Origin: Streptomyces sp. BA2
GTDB lineage: Bacteria > Actinomycetota > Actinomycetes > Streptomycetales > Streptomycetaceae
Length of the DNA: 64,000 nucleotides
Direction: 5' to 3'
Assembly: GCF_009769735.1 (NCBI RefSeq)
Contig: NZ_WSRO01000001.1
Coordinates: forward strand, 496,001 to 560,000
Shown piece after piece: positions 54,298-61,980 of this stretch. Both the position numbers and the translations under genes were made by a program. The notes under the pieces were generated by a model. It made no database searches. It was not told where the DNA came from and saw only the letters and a list, made by a program, of their open reading frames with translations. Every line of letters starts with the position of its first letter. The first letter of the stretch is position 1.

Positions 54298-55215
54298 GTG
54301 ATCCACGAGCCCCGCCTCGCCGCGCATCTGCACGAGGTCGCCGAGCATGTGTACGCGTACGTCCAGCCGGACGGCGGCTGGTGCCTGAACAACGCCGGTC
54401 TGATCACGGCCGGCGGCCGAGCGGCACTCATCGACACCGCCGCGACCCTGGACCGCGCGCTTGCCCTCAGGGACGCGGTCGCCAAGGTCTCGCCACGGGG
54501 CCCGGGTTACGTCGTCAACACACATCCGCACGGTGACCACACCTTCGGCAACAGTGTCTTCGCCGACGACGCGGTGATCATCGCGCACGAGGGCACCAGG
54601 GCCGAGATGGAGCTCGCCGGTCTCCATCTGACCGGCCTGTGGCCCGACGTCCGCTGGGGCGACATCACGGTGGAACTCCCGAGCCTCACCTTCCGGGAAC
54701 CCCTCACGCTGCATCTGGGCGATGTCCGCGCCGAACTCATGCATCTGGGGACCGCCCACACCACCAACGACACCGTCGTGTGGCTGCCCGAGCAGCGGGT
54801 CCTGTTCACCGGGGACGTCGTGATGTCCGGCGCCACCCCGTTCTGTCTCACCGGATCGGTCGCCGGTTCGCTCGCCGTGATCGGGAAACTGCGCGCCCTC
54901 GCGCCGGGCACCGTCGTCGCCGGGCACGGCCCGGTCGGCGGGCCCGAGCTCCTGGACGCCACCGAGAACTATCTGCGCTACGTCCAACGCCTGGCATCCG
55001 ACGGCATCGCCGCGGGGCTCACTCCGCTGCAGGCGGCGCACGAGGCGGACCTGGGCGAGTTCGCGGCGCTCCTGGACAGTGAACGCCTCGTGCCCAACCT
55101 GCACCGCGCCTACGCCGAAGCGGCCGGCGCGCTGCCGGGGCACCAGCTGGACATCGGTGAACTCTTCTCCGAGATGATCACCTTCCACGGCGGGCTGCCG
55201 GTCTGCTGCGCCTGA
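54298..55215 (+). CDS. Metallo-beta-lactamase-fold polyketide cyclase (ActIV-like)
   Basis: A 305-residue protein with the MBL metal motif NTHPHGDHTFG (HxHxDH), further ligands in LGTAHTTNDTVVWLPEQRVLFTGDVV and VAGHGPVGGPELL. The family includes ActIV, which closes the second ring and releases the chain from the ACP in actinorhodin assembly. GTG at 54298 follows GGAG. It ends the KS1 operon at a 12-bp terminator stem. A general hydrolase is less likely given its position between the two minimal PKS sets. Confidence 0.85.
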   Translation: MIHEPRLAAHLHEVAEHVYAYVQPDGGWCLNNAGLITAGGRAALIDTAATLDRALALRDAVAKVSPRGPGYVVNTHPHGDHTFGNSVFADDAVIIAHEGTRAEMELAGLHLTGLWPDVRWGDITVELPSLTFREPLTLHLGDVRAELMHLGTAHTTNDTVVWLPEQRVLFTGDVVMSGATPFCLTGSVAGSLAVIGKLRALAPGTVVAGHGPVGGPELLDATENYLRYVQRLASDGIAAGLTPLQAAHEADLGEFAALLDSERLVPNLHRAYAEAAGALPGHQLDIGELFSEMITFHGGLPVCCA

Positions 55216-55230
55216 CACGCCACCACCTGA

Positions 55231-55258
55231 GTCCCCCGGCCCGACAGGGCCGGGGGAC
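55231..55258 (+). terminator. Terminator hairpin after the KS1 operon
   Basis: GTCCCCCGGCCC, loop GACA, exact complement, followed by CTTTCG. A 12-bp perfect stem that separates the two minimal PKS operons. Confidence 0.88.
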
Positions 55259-55485
55259 CTTTCGTGTTCGAGCGGCACCGGAACGGTCGTATCAGCCGTC
55301 CTTGCACTTCTCTGTAGTTTCTCTCACCTGCCGTGATGCCTCGTGCGAAGGCCTGAAGAAACATCACCCGGACCTGACCGGCGGTGCCTTGAAGCACATG
55401 CGCCGGGCGAACAAGCTCGTAGTCAACATCCGCCGCTCTGTCCTGAGCCGCCGTGTGAAACCCCCGACACGAGGAGAGGCCACCA

Positions 55486-56754
55486 GTGAACCGACGGGTA
55501 GTGATCACGGGCGTGGGCGTGCTCGCGCCGGGCGGCACCGGCATCGAAGGTTTCTGGGACCTGCTGAGCTCCGGCCGCACCGCGACCCGGGGCATCACCC
55601 TCTTCGATCCGAGCCCCTTCCGCTCCCGGGTGGCGGCCGAGATCGACTTCGACCCGGCGCGACACGGGCTGACCCCGCAGGAGATACGACGCATGGACCG
55701 CGCCGCCCAGTTCGCCGTGGTCAGCACCCGCGAGGCCCTCGCCGACAGTGGGCTCGAAGGCGCCGGGTCCGCACCGCACCGCACCGGCGTCAGCATCGGC
55801 AGCGGAGTCGGCGCGGCGGGGGGACTCGACGCCGAGTACCGCGTGGTCAGCGACGACGGACGACTCGACCTCGTCGATGTCCGCTACGCCTCGGGGCACC
55901 TGTACCGGCACGCCGTGCCGAGCTCGTTCGCGGCCGAGGTGGCCTGGACCGCCGGCGCCGAGGGACCCGCCACCGTCGTGTCCACCGGCTGCACATCGGG
56001 ACTCGACGCCGTCGCCCACGCGGCCGATCTCATCAGGGAAGGCTCGGCGGACGTGATGATCACCGGTGCGACGGACGCGCCGATCACGCCGATCACGCTG
56101 GCCTCCTTCGACGCGATCAAGGCCACAAGCACCCACAACGACGAGCCGCAGGCCGCTTCCCGCCCCTTCGACGCCGACCGCGACGGTTTCGTGCTCGGTG
56201 AGGGGGCCGCGGTCTTCGTCCTGGAGGAGCTGACCGCGGCGCGCGCCAGAGGCGCCCGGATCTACGCCGAGATCGCCGGCTACGCCACGCGCAGCAACGG
56301 CTTCCACATGACCGGACTGCGCCCCGACGGACGGGAGCTGGCCGAGGCCATCACCGTCGCGCTCGACGAGGCGCGGACCAACCCCGAGGACATCGACTAC
56401 GTCAACGCCCACGGCTCGGGCACGAAGCAGAACGACCGCCACGAGACCGCGGCGTTCAAACGCGGGCTCGGCGCACACGCCCACCGCACACCGGTGAGCT
56501 CCATCAAATCCATGGTGGGCCACTCGCTGGGCTCGGTCGGCTCCCTGGAGATCGCCGCGTCGGTACTGGCGATGCGCCACCACGTGGTGCCGCCGACCGC
56601 GAACCTCCATACCGCCGACCCACAGTGCGACCTCGACTACGTCCCCCTGACCGCGCGTGAGCACCGCACCGACACCGTGCTCACCGTCGCCAGCGGATTC
56701 GGCGGATTCCAGAGCGCGATGGTGCTGGCCCGGCCGGACAGGAGCGCGGCATGA
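55486..56754 (+). CDS. Type II PKS ketosynthase alpha, set 2
   Basis: A 422-residue KSalpha with the same landmarks as set 1: RRVVITGVGVLAPGG, Cys169 in [13 protein letters not shown], His in [12 protein letters not shown] and MVGHSLGSVG. It is intact and clearly paralogous to set 1, but differs at many surface and internal positions, such as [11 protein letters not shown] versus AGGLDAEYRVV. GTG at 55486 follows GAGGAGAGG. A 270-bp gap with a terminator separates it from the set 1 operon, so it has its own promoter. Confidence 0.96.
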   Translation: MNRRVVITGVGVLAPGGTGIEGFWDLLSSGRTATRGITLFDPSPFRSRVAAEIDFDPARHGLTPQEIRRMDRAAQFAVVSTREALADSGLEGAGSAPHRTGVSIGSGVGAAGGLDAEYRVVSDDGRLDLVDVRYASGHLYRHAVPSSFAAEVAWTAGAEGPATVVSTGCTSGLDAVAHAADLIREGSADVMITGATDAPITPITLASFDAIKATSTHNDEPQAASRPFDADRDGFVLGEGAAVFVLEELTAARARGARIYAEIAGYATRSNGFHMTGLRPDGRELAEAITVALDEARTNPEDIDYVNAHGSGTKQNDRHETAAFKRGLGAHAHRTPVSSIKSMVGHSLGSVGSLEIAASVLAMRHHVVPPTANLHTADPQCDLDYVPLTAREHRTDTVLTVASGFGGFQSAMVLARPDRSAA

Positions 56755-57968
56755 AGATCCGGACCCTGGTCACCGGCATCGGCGTCGCCACCCCCCACGG
56801 AATGGGTGTGGCGGACTACTGGGCCGCCACACGTGTGGGCAAGAACGCCATCGGCCGGATCACCCGCTTCGATCCCTCGCCCTACCCGGCCCAACTCGCC
56901 GGTGAGATACCCGACTTCACCCCGCAGGACCATCTGCCCGGCCGGCTCGTCCGGCAGACCGACCGGTCGACCCAGCTCGCCCTGACGGCTGCCTCCCACG
57001 CCTTCCAGGACGCAGGCGTGGACCCCGGCGCGCTTCCCGAGTACGACGTCGGCGTCGTCACCGCCGCGGGATTCGGCGGCGTCGAGTTCGGCCAGCAGGA
57101 GCTCAGGAAACTGTGGTCCCAGGGCAACAGATACGTCAGCGCGTACCAGTCCTTCGCCTCGTTCCACGCCGCCAACAGCGGGCAGATATCGGTCCACAAC
57201 GAACTGCGCGGTCACGCCGGAGTGCTCGTCGGCGACCAGGCGGGCGGCCTCGACGCCCTCGCCCAGGCCCGCCGCCACATCCGCCGCGGCAGCAAGCTGA
57301 TGGTCAGCGGCGGCATCGACGCGTCCCTGTGCCCCTGGGGGTGGGTCACCCACCTGGCAGGCGGCCACGTCTGCGGCAGCGACCGCCCGGAGCGCGCCTA
57401 CCTGCCCTTCGACCGTGCCGCCGACGGCCACGTCCCGGGCGAGGGCGGAGCGCTGCTGATCCTGGAGGCCGAGCGGAACTCGATCGAGCGTGGCGCCGGC
57501 AACGTCTACTGCGAGATCGCGGGCCACGCATCGACCTTCGACCCCCGGCCCGGCAGCGGGCGGGCACCCGGCCTGCGCCGGGCCATCGACCTCGCGCTCA
57601 CCGACGCCGCCCTGCCCGCCTCGGAGATCGATGTCGTCTTCGCCGACGCCGCGGGCACCCTGCGACTCGACCGCGAGGAGGCCGACGCGCTGACCGCGGT
57701 GTTCGGCGTGTTCGGCGTCCCGGTGACCGCGCCGAAGACCACCATCGGCCGGCTCTGCGCAGGGGCCGCGCCCCTCGACGTGGTCTGCGCCGCCCTGACC
57801 ATCCGGGAGGGCCTGATCCCTCCGACCGCCCACGTGGAGCCATCGCCCGAATACGACATCGACCTGGTCACCACTCACCCGCGCACCGCCTCGGTGCGCA
57901 CGGCGCTCGTCCTCGCCCGCGGGCACGGCGGATTCAACTCCGCGATGGTCCTGCGAGCCGTCGACTGA
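56751..57968 (+). CDS. Type II PKS chain-length factor, set 2
   Basis: A 405-residue KSbeta with Gln163 in [13 protein letters not shown] in place of Cys. The gating helix reads SAYQSFASFHAANSGQISV: Trp, Tyr and Val of the set 1 CLF are Ser, His and Ala, which should enlarge or reshape the chain-length pocket. LCPWGWVTHLAGG and GGFNSAMVL follow. The start overlaps KS2 by 4 bp. It lacks the N-terminal extension of the set 1 CLF. A stable hairpin follows before the carrier protein gene. Confidence 0.95.
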   Translation: MKIRTLVTGIGVATPHGMGVADYWAATRVGKNAIGRITRFDPSPYPAQLAGEIPDFTPQDHLPGRLVRQTDRSTQLALTAASHAFQDAGVDPGALPEYDVGVVTAAGFGGVEFGQQELRKLWSQGNRYVSAYQSFASFHAANSGQISVHNELRGHAGVLVGDQAGGLDALAQARRHIRRGSKLMVSGGIDASLCPWGWVTHLAGGHVCGSDRPERAYLPFDRAADGHVPGEGGALLILEAERNSIERGAGNVYCEIAGHASTFDPRPGSGRAPGLRRAIDLALTDAALPASEIDVVFADAAGTLRLDREEADALTAVFGVFGVPVTAPKTTIGRLCAGAAPLDVVCAALTIREGLIPPTAHVEPSPEYDIDLVTTHPRTASVRTALVLARGHGGFNSAMVLRAVD

Positions 57969-57978
57969 GCCACCTGCC

Positions 57979-58018
57979 GGCGTCCGCTGCCGTCTTCCCC
58001 CGGCCGGCAGCGGACGCC
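57979..58018 (+). terminator. Hairpin between CLF2 and ACP genes
   Basis: GGCGTCCGCTGCCG and its exact complement form a 14-bp stem with a 12-nt C-rich loop. It may partly terminate transcription or stabilise mRNA ends, setting the KS/CLF to ACP ratio. No separate promoter is evident in the 107-bp gap. Confidence 0.7.
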
Positions 58019-58075
58019 CCCCACGCGCCCCGTGTCCGCGTACCCCGGATGCGGCAGACCGATGAAGGGACCCAC

Positions 58076-58345
58076 ATGTCAGAGCAGGAATTCACCCTCC
58101 AGGACCTCACCCGCATCCTTCTGGACGGGGCGGGAGCCGACGAGAGCGTGGATCTCGACGGCAACATCCTGGACACCGACTTCGAGGTGCTGGGCTACGA
58201 ATCCCTCGCGCTCCTCGAGACCGGCGGCCGCATCGAACGCGAATTCGGCATCGAGCTCGATGACGAGGTGTTCACGGACAACACCACCCCTCGCGCACTC
58301 GTTGCCGCGGTCAACGCCCAGCTGGCCCGCCTGGCCAGCGCCTAG
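58076..58345 (+). CDS. Type II PKS acyl carrier protein
   Basis: An 89-residue ACP: FTLQDLTRILLDGAGADES, then DTDFEVLGYESLALLETGGRIEREFGIEL. Ser43 in GYESLALLE is the phosphopantetheine site; aromatic ACPs normally have DSL, here ESL. ATG at 58076 follows GAAGGGA. It is the only typical type II ACP in the window and must serve one or both KS/CLF pairs. Hairpins lie on both sides. Confidence 0.93.
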   Translation: MSEQEFTLQDLTRILLDGAGADESVDLDGNILDTDFEVLGYESLALLETGGRIEREFGIELDDEVFTDNTTPRALVAAVNAQLARLASA

Positions 58346-58353
58346 CTCCTCCC

Positions 58354-58389
58354 GACGGCCGCCGCGCCCCCTGCGGCGCGCCGGCCGTC
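58354..58389 (+). promoter_or_regulatory. Imperfect hairpin between the two carrier genes
   Basis: GACGGCC (58354-58360) pairs with GGCCGTC (58383-58389), with an inner GCCGC/GCGGC stem. It lies in the 80-bp gap between ACP genes and could be an mRNA processing or attenuation element. Confidence 0.45.
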
Positions 58390-58425
58390 ACCGCCCCTGG
58401 ACCCTCCTCGATCTGGGAAGCCCTG

Positions 58426-58800
58426 ATGACAGCCCAACGGACGCCGGACACCGAAAGCCCGCGCACGCTCGTGACCGTCCCCGACCGCGCCGCACTGGCC
58501 ACGCTCGGATACGACGAGCGCCGCCGGGCCCTGGACACGTACGTACGCCAGGAGTTGGGGCGGTTGCTGGGCATCGACCCGCACCAGGTCGACACGCAGG
58601 CCAAGACCATGAACAGCCTCGGTGTCGGCTCCATCGCCGGCATGGAACTCCAATACCGGATCGAGAGCGCACTGCACGTCCAGCTGAACCTGCAACGGGT
58701 GCTGCTCGCCAACAGCGCCGCTGAACTGATCGACTGCCTCACGCGCCAGCTCGGTCCGGATACGGTGAACTCTCCGTGTGGGTTCGGCGAGTCGGTATGA
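58426..58800 (+). CDS. Second carrier protein, type-I-PKS-like
   Basis: A 124-residue protein. An N-terminal arm of about 28 residues is followed by a carrier domain: RRRALDTYVRQELGRLLG, then TMNSLGVGSIAGMELQYRIESAL. The modified Ser is Ser69 in the GVGS motif, and MELQYRIE copies the ELR-x-RIE helix of modular PKS ACPs rather than aromatic ACPs. It resembles carriers found near loading systems or hybrid pathways. Its stop overlaps the phosphopantetheinyl transferase start (ATGA), so the enzyme that activates it is co-translated. It may hold a starter unit or an amino/acyl side chain. Confidence 0.85.
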   Translation: MTAQRTPDTESPRTLVTVPDRAALATLGYDERRRALDTYVRQELGRLLGIDPHQVDTQAKTMNSLGVGSIAGMELQYRIESALHVQLNLQRVLLANSAAELIDCLTRQLGPDTVNSPCGFGESV

Positions 58801-59672
58801 ATCGGCGCGAACTGCCGGCCCGGACGGGACCGCCCGGGCCCGGCCTCTCCGGATTCACCGTGTCGCCGGACCGGGTCGACCTGTGGCTGGTGGCCACGCC
58901 GGACGGTCCGGGCGCCGAACTGCTCGACGGTTCCGAGCTCGACGAGCACGAGCGCGAACGCGCCACCGCGTTCGTCAGGCCCCCCGACGCCCTCCTGTAC
59001 ACGACCGCTCACGTCGCCCTGCGCCGTCTGCTCAGCCGGTACACCGGCATTCCCGCCCGGGACATCCGGTTTAGGCGCGAACCGTGCCCCGGCTGCGGTG
59101 AGCCCCACGGCCGCCCCAGCCTGTCGGCCCTGCCCCCGGCCCTGCACTTCTCCCTGTCGCACAGCGGTGAGGTGGCCCTGGTCGGGATCGCGGCCGTACC
59201 GCTGGGTGTCGACGTGGAACAGCTCCCCGGGGCGGAGACCGTCGAGGTGTGCTCACGCGCCCTGCACCAGGACGAGCAGCGGGAACTGGCGGCGAGCGAG
59301 GAAGGCCCGGCACGCAGCGTCGTGTTCGGCCGCATCTGGACCCGCAAGGAGGCCTACCTCAAAGGGCTGGGAACCGGTCTGAGCCGCTCCCCGGGAGCCG
59401 ACTACCTCGGCGCCGACACCGACCGCCACCCGCAGGGCTGGTCCGTGATCGACATCCCCTGCGGGCCGGGGCACGCCGCCGCGGCCGCGGTGTGGGGCCC
59501 CGCCCCCGCCACGATCGACGTCCACCGGTTCCCCGAGGCATGGCTGCGCCCGCCCGACAGCGGCCGACCCCGGCCGGACACCCCGCCGAACCACCACGAG
59601 GAGATCTCCATGCAGGATCTGCTGTTGTCACACGGGGCCCCGGCCCGGACAAGGCCCCGGGGGACGCGATGA
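58797..59672 (+). CDS. Sfp-type 4'-phosphopantetheinyl transferase
   Basis: A 291-residue Sfp/Gsp-family enzyme: RERATAFVRPPDALLYTTAHVALRRLLS, PCPGCGEPHGRPSL, HFSLSHSGEVALVGI, PLGVDVEQ (Mg-binding Asp and Glu) and WTRKEAYLKGLGTGL. It transfers phosphopantetheine from CoA to carrier proteins. A proline-rich tail of about 40 residues after the fold is unusual and may be read-through filler. It overlaps the second ACP gene at its start and rmlB at its stop. It probably activates both ACPs here. Confidence 0.93.
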   Translation: MNRRELPARTGPPGPGLSGFTVSPDRVDLWLVATPDGPGAELLDGSELDEHERERATAFVRPPDALLYTTAHVALRRLLSRYTGIPARDIRFRREPCPGCGEPHGRPSLSALPPALHFSLSHSGEVALVGIAAVPLGVDVEQLPGAETVEVCSRALHQDEQRELAASEEGPARSVVFGRIWTRKEAYLKGLGTGLSRSPGADYLGADTDRHPQGWSVIDIPCGPGHAAAAAVWGPAPATIDVHRFPEAWLRPPDSGRPRPDTPPNHHEEISMQDLLLSHGAPARTRPRGTR

Positions 59673-60679
59673 GACTGCTGGTCACCGGCGGCGCCGGATT
59701 CATCGGCTCCCACTTCGTACGCACCCTGCTCGACGGCGGTTACGCGGGCCACGAGCACACCGACGTCACCGTCCTCGACAAACTCACCTACGCCGGCAAC
59801 CGCGACAGCCTCCCGGCGCACCACCCCCGGCTGCACTTCGTCGTCGGCGACATCTGCGACCGTGCGCTGCTCGACGACGTGCTGCCCGGTCACGACGCCG
59901 TGGTCCATTTCGCCGCCGAGTCCCACGTCGACCGGTCGCTGGACTCCGCGGCCGAGTTCGTCCGGACGAACGTGGGCGGCACCCAGACGCTGCTCGACGC
60001 CTGCCTGGCCGCCGGCGTCGAGCGGTTCGTGCACGTCTCCACCGACGAGGTGTACGGCTCCATCGAGGAAGGCTCCTGGACCGAGGAGTGGCCGCTGCTG
60101 CCCAACTCCCCCTACGCGGCCTCGAAGGCGTCCTCCGACCTGATGGCGCGGGCCTACTGGCGCACCCACGGGCTCGACCTGTCGATCACCCGCTGCTCGA
60201 ACAACTACGGCCCCTACCAGCATCCCGAGAAGCTCATCCCGCTGTTCACGACCAACCTCCTGGAGGGCGTGCCCGTTCCGCTGTACGGCGACGGGAGCAA
60301 CATCCGCGAGTGGCTGCATGTGGACGACCACTGCCGGGCGATCGAACTGGTCCTGTCCCGCGGTCGCGCGGGCGAGATCTACAACGTCGGCGGCGGCGAC
60401 GAGCGGACCAACGCGCACATCACCGAGCGCCTCATCGACCTGTGCGGCGCCGGCCGCTCCCTGATCCGCCGCGTCGCCGACCGCAAGGGCCACGACCGGC
60501 GCTACTCGCTCGACGAGACCAAGATCCGCGAGGAACTCGGCTACGCCCCGAGGATCCCCTTCGACCGAGGTCTTGCCGACACCGTCGACTGGTACCGGGC
60601 CAATCCGTCCTGGTGGAAGCCCATGAAGCACCCGAGCGACGACGGCGGCGCCCAGCGCTGGGAAGGAAGCACCTCATGA
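59669..60679 (+). CDS. rmlB: dTDP-glucose 4,6-dehydratase
   Basis: A 336-residue RmlB: RLLVTGGAGFIGSHFVRTLL (NAD loop), VLDKLTYAGNRDSL, HFAAESHVDRSL, HVSTDEVYGSIEEGSW (catalytic Thr, Asp, Glu), SPYAASKASSDLMARAY (Tyr, Lys), RCSNNYGPYQHPEKLIP and GDGSNIREWLHVDDHC. It turns dTDP-glucose into dTDP-4-keto-6-deoxyglucose, the branching point of deoxysugars. It overlaps the phosphopantetheinyl transferase and the 3-dehydratase genes by 4 bp each. Confidence 0.97.
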   Translation: MRLLVTGGAGFIGSHFVRTLLDGGYAGHEHTDVTVLDKLTYAGNRDSLPAHHPRLHFVVGDICDRALLDDVLPGHDAVVHFAAESHVDRSLDSAAEFVRTNVGGTQTLLDACLAAGVERFVHVSTDEVYGSIEEGSWTEEWPLLPNSPYAASKASSDLMARAYWRTHGLDLSITRCSNNYGPYQHPEKLIPLFTTNLLEGVPVPLYGDGSNIREWLHVDDHCRAIELVLSRGRAGEIYNVGGGDERTNAHITERLIDLCGAGRSLIRRVADRKGHDRRYSLDETKIREELGYAPRIPFDRGLADTVDWYRANPSWWKPMKHPSDDGGAQRWEGSTS

Positions 60680-61980
60680 ACGCCCACAAGGACCTCGTGC
60701 TCGACGCGACGTTGAAGTTCCACCTGGAGGCCCAGGACGATCGCCCCTTCGTCCCCGGCACCACCGAGATATGGCCCGCCGGTGCCGTTCTGGACGAACA
60801 CGACAGGACGGCCCTGGTGGAGGCCGCCCTGGAGATGCGGATCGCCGCCGGCACCAGCTCACGTAAATTCGAGTCGCGGTTCGCCCGCAAGCTGGGGCAC
60901 CGCAAGGCGCATCTGGTCAACTCCGGCTCGTCCGCGAACCTGCTGGCGATGACGGCGTTCACCTCGCACCTGCTGGAGGACCGCGCGCTGCGTCCGGGCG
61001 ACGAGGTGATCACCGTCGCCGCCGGCTTCCCGACCACCGTCAACCCGATCATCCAGAACGGTCTCGTCCCGGTCTTCGTCGACGTCGAGCTGGGGACGTA
61101 CAACACGACTGCCGACCGGGTCGCCCAGGCCATCGGCCCCCGCACCCGCGCCATCATCATCGCGCACGCACTCGGCAACCCGTACGAGGTCGCCGAGATC
61201 GCCCAACTCGCCGAGGACAACGACCTGTTCCTCATCGAGGACAACTGCGACGCGGTCGGCTCGACGTACGACGGCCGGCTGACCGGGACCTTCGGTGACC
61301 TGACGACCGTCAGCTTCTACCCCGCCCACCATCTGACCATGGGCGAGGGCGGCTGCGTCCTGACCTCGAACCTCGCGCTCGCCCGGATCGTGGAGTCACT
61401 GCGCGACTGGGGCCGCGACTGCTGGTGCGAGCCCGGCGAGACCAACAAGTGCCTCAAGCGGTTCAAGTACCAGATGGGCACCCTGCCGGAGGGCTACGAC
61501 CACAAGTACATCTTCTCCCACGTCGGTTACAACATGAAGGCGACCGACATCCAGGCCGCCCTCGGCCTGACCCAGCTCGACAAGCTCGACGACTTCTGCG
61601 CCGCACGCCGGCACAACTGGCGCCGGCTGCGCGAGGGCCTTGAAGGCGTGCCGCACCTGATCCTGCCCCGCGCCACCGAGCGCAGCGACCCGAGCTGGTT
61701 CGGGTTCGCCCTGACCGTCGACCCCGACGCGCCCTTCTCACGGGCCGCGCTCGTCGACTTCCTGGAGAACCGCAAGATCGGCACCCGGCGCCTGTTCGCC
61801 GGGAACCTGACCCGGCACCCCGCCTACATCGGCCGGCCGCACCGCGTGGTCGGCGGCCTCGCCAACAGCGACATCGTCACCGAACAGACCTTCTGGATCG
61901 GCGTGTACCCGGCGCTGACCGACGAGATGCTCGACTACGTCGTCCAGTCGGTGAAGGAGTTCGTGGGGGCCCACGCATGA
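60676..61980 (+). CDS. NDP-4-keto-hexose 3-dehydratase (SpnQ/UrdQ/E1-like)
   Basis: The 434-residue product is related to aspartate aminotransferases but carries His instead of the PLP-binding Lys in SFYPAHHLTMGEGG, the hallmark of C3-deoxygenating E1-type enzymes. WGRDCWCEPGETNKC holds the Cys residues of the [2Fe-2S] cluster. NSGSSANLLAMTAF and IEDNCDAVGS bind the cofactor phosphate and ring. It removes the C3 hydroxyl from 4-keto-2,6-dideoxy sugars with electrons from a reductase or ferredoxin, which I do not see here. SpnQ in forosamine biosynthesis is the closest functional match. Confidence 0.92.
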   Translation: MNAHKDLVLDATLKFHLEAQDDRPFVPGTTEIWPAGAVLDEHDRTALVEAALEMRIAAGTSSRKFESRFARKLGHRKAHLVNSGSSANLLAMTAFTSHLLEDRALRPGDEVITVAAGFPTTVNPIIQNGLVPVFVDVELGTYNTTADRVAQAIGPRTRAIIIAHALGNPYEVAEIAQLAEDNDLFLIEDNCDAVGSTYDGRLTGTFGDLTTVSFYPAHHLTMGEGGCVLTSNLALARIVESLRDWGRDCWCEPGETNKCLKRFKYQMGTLPEGYDHKYIFSHVGYNMKATDIQAALGLTQLDKLDDFCAARRHNWRRLREGLEGVPHLILPRATERSDPSWFGFALTVDPDAPFSRAALVDFLENRKIGTRRLFAGNLTRHPAYIGRPHRVVGGLANSDIVTEQTFWIGVYPALTDEMLDYVVQSVKEFVGAHA

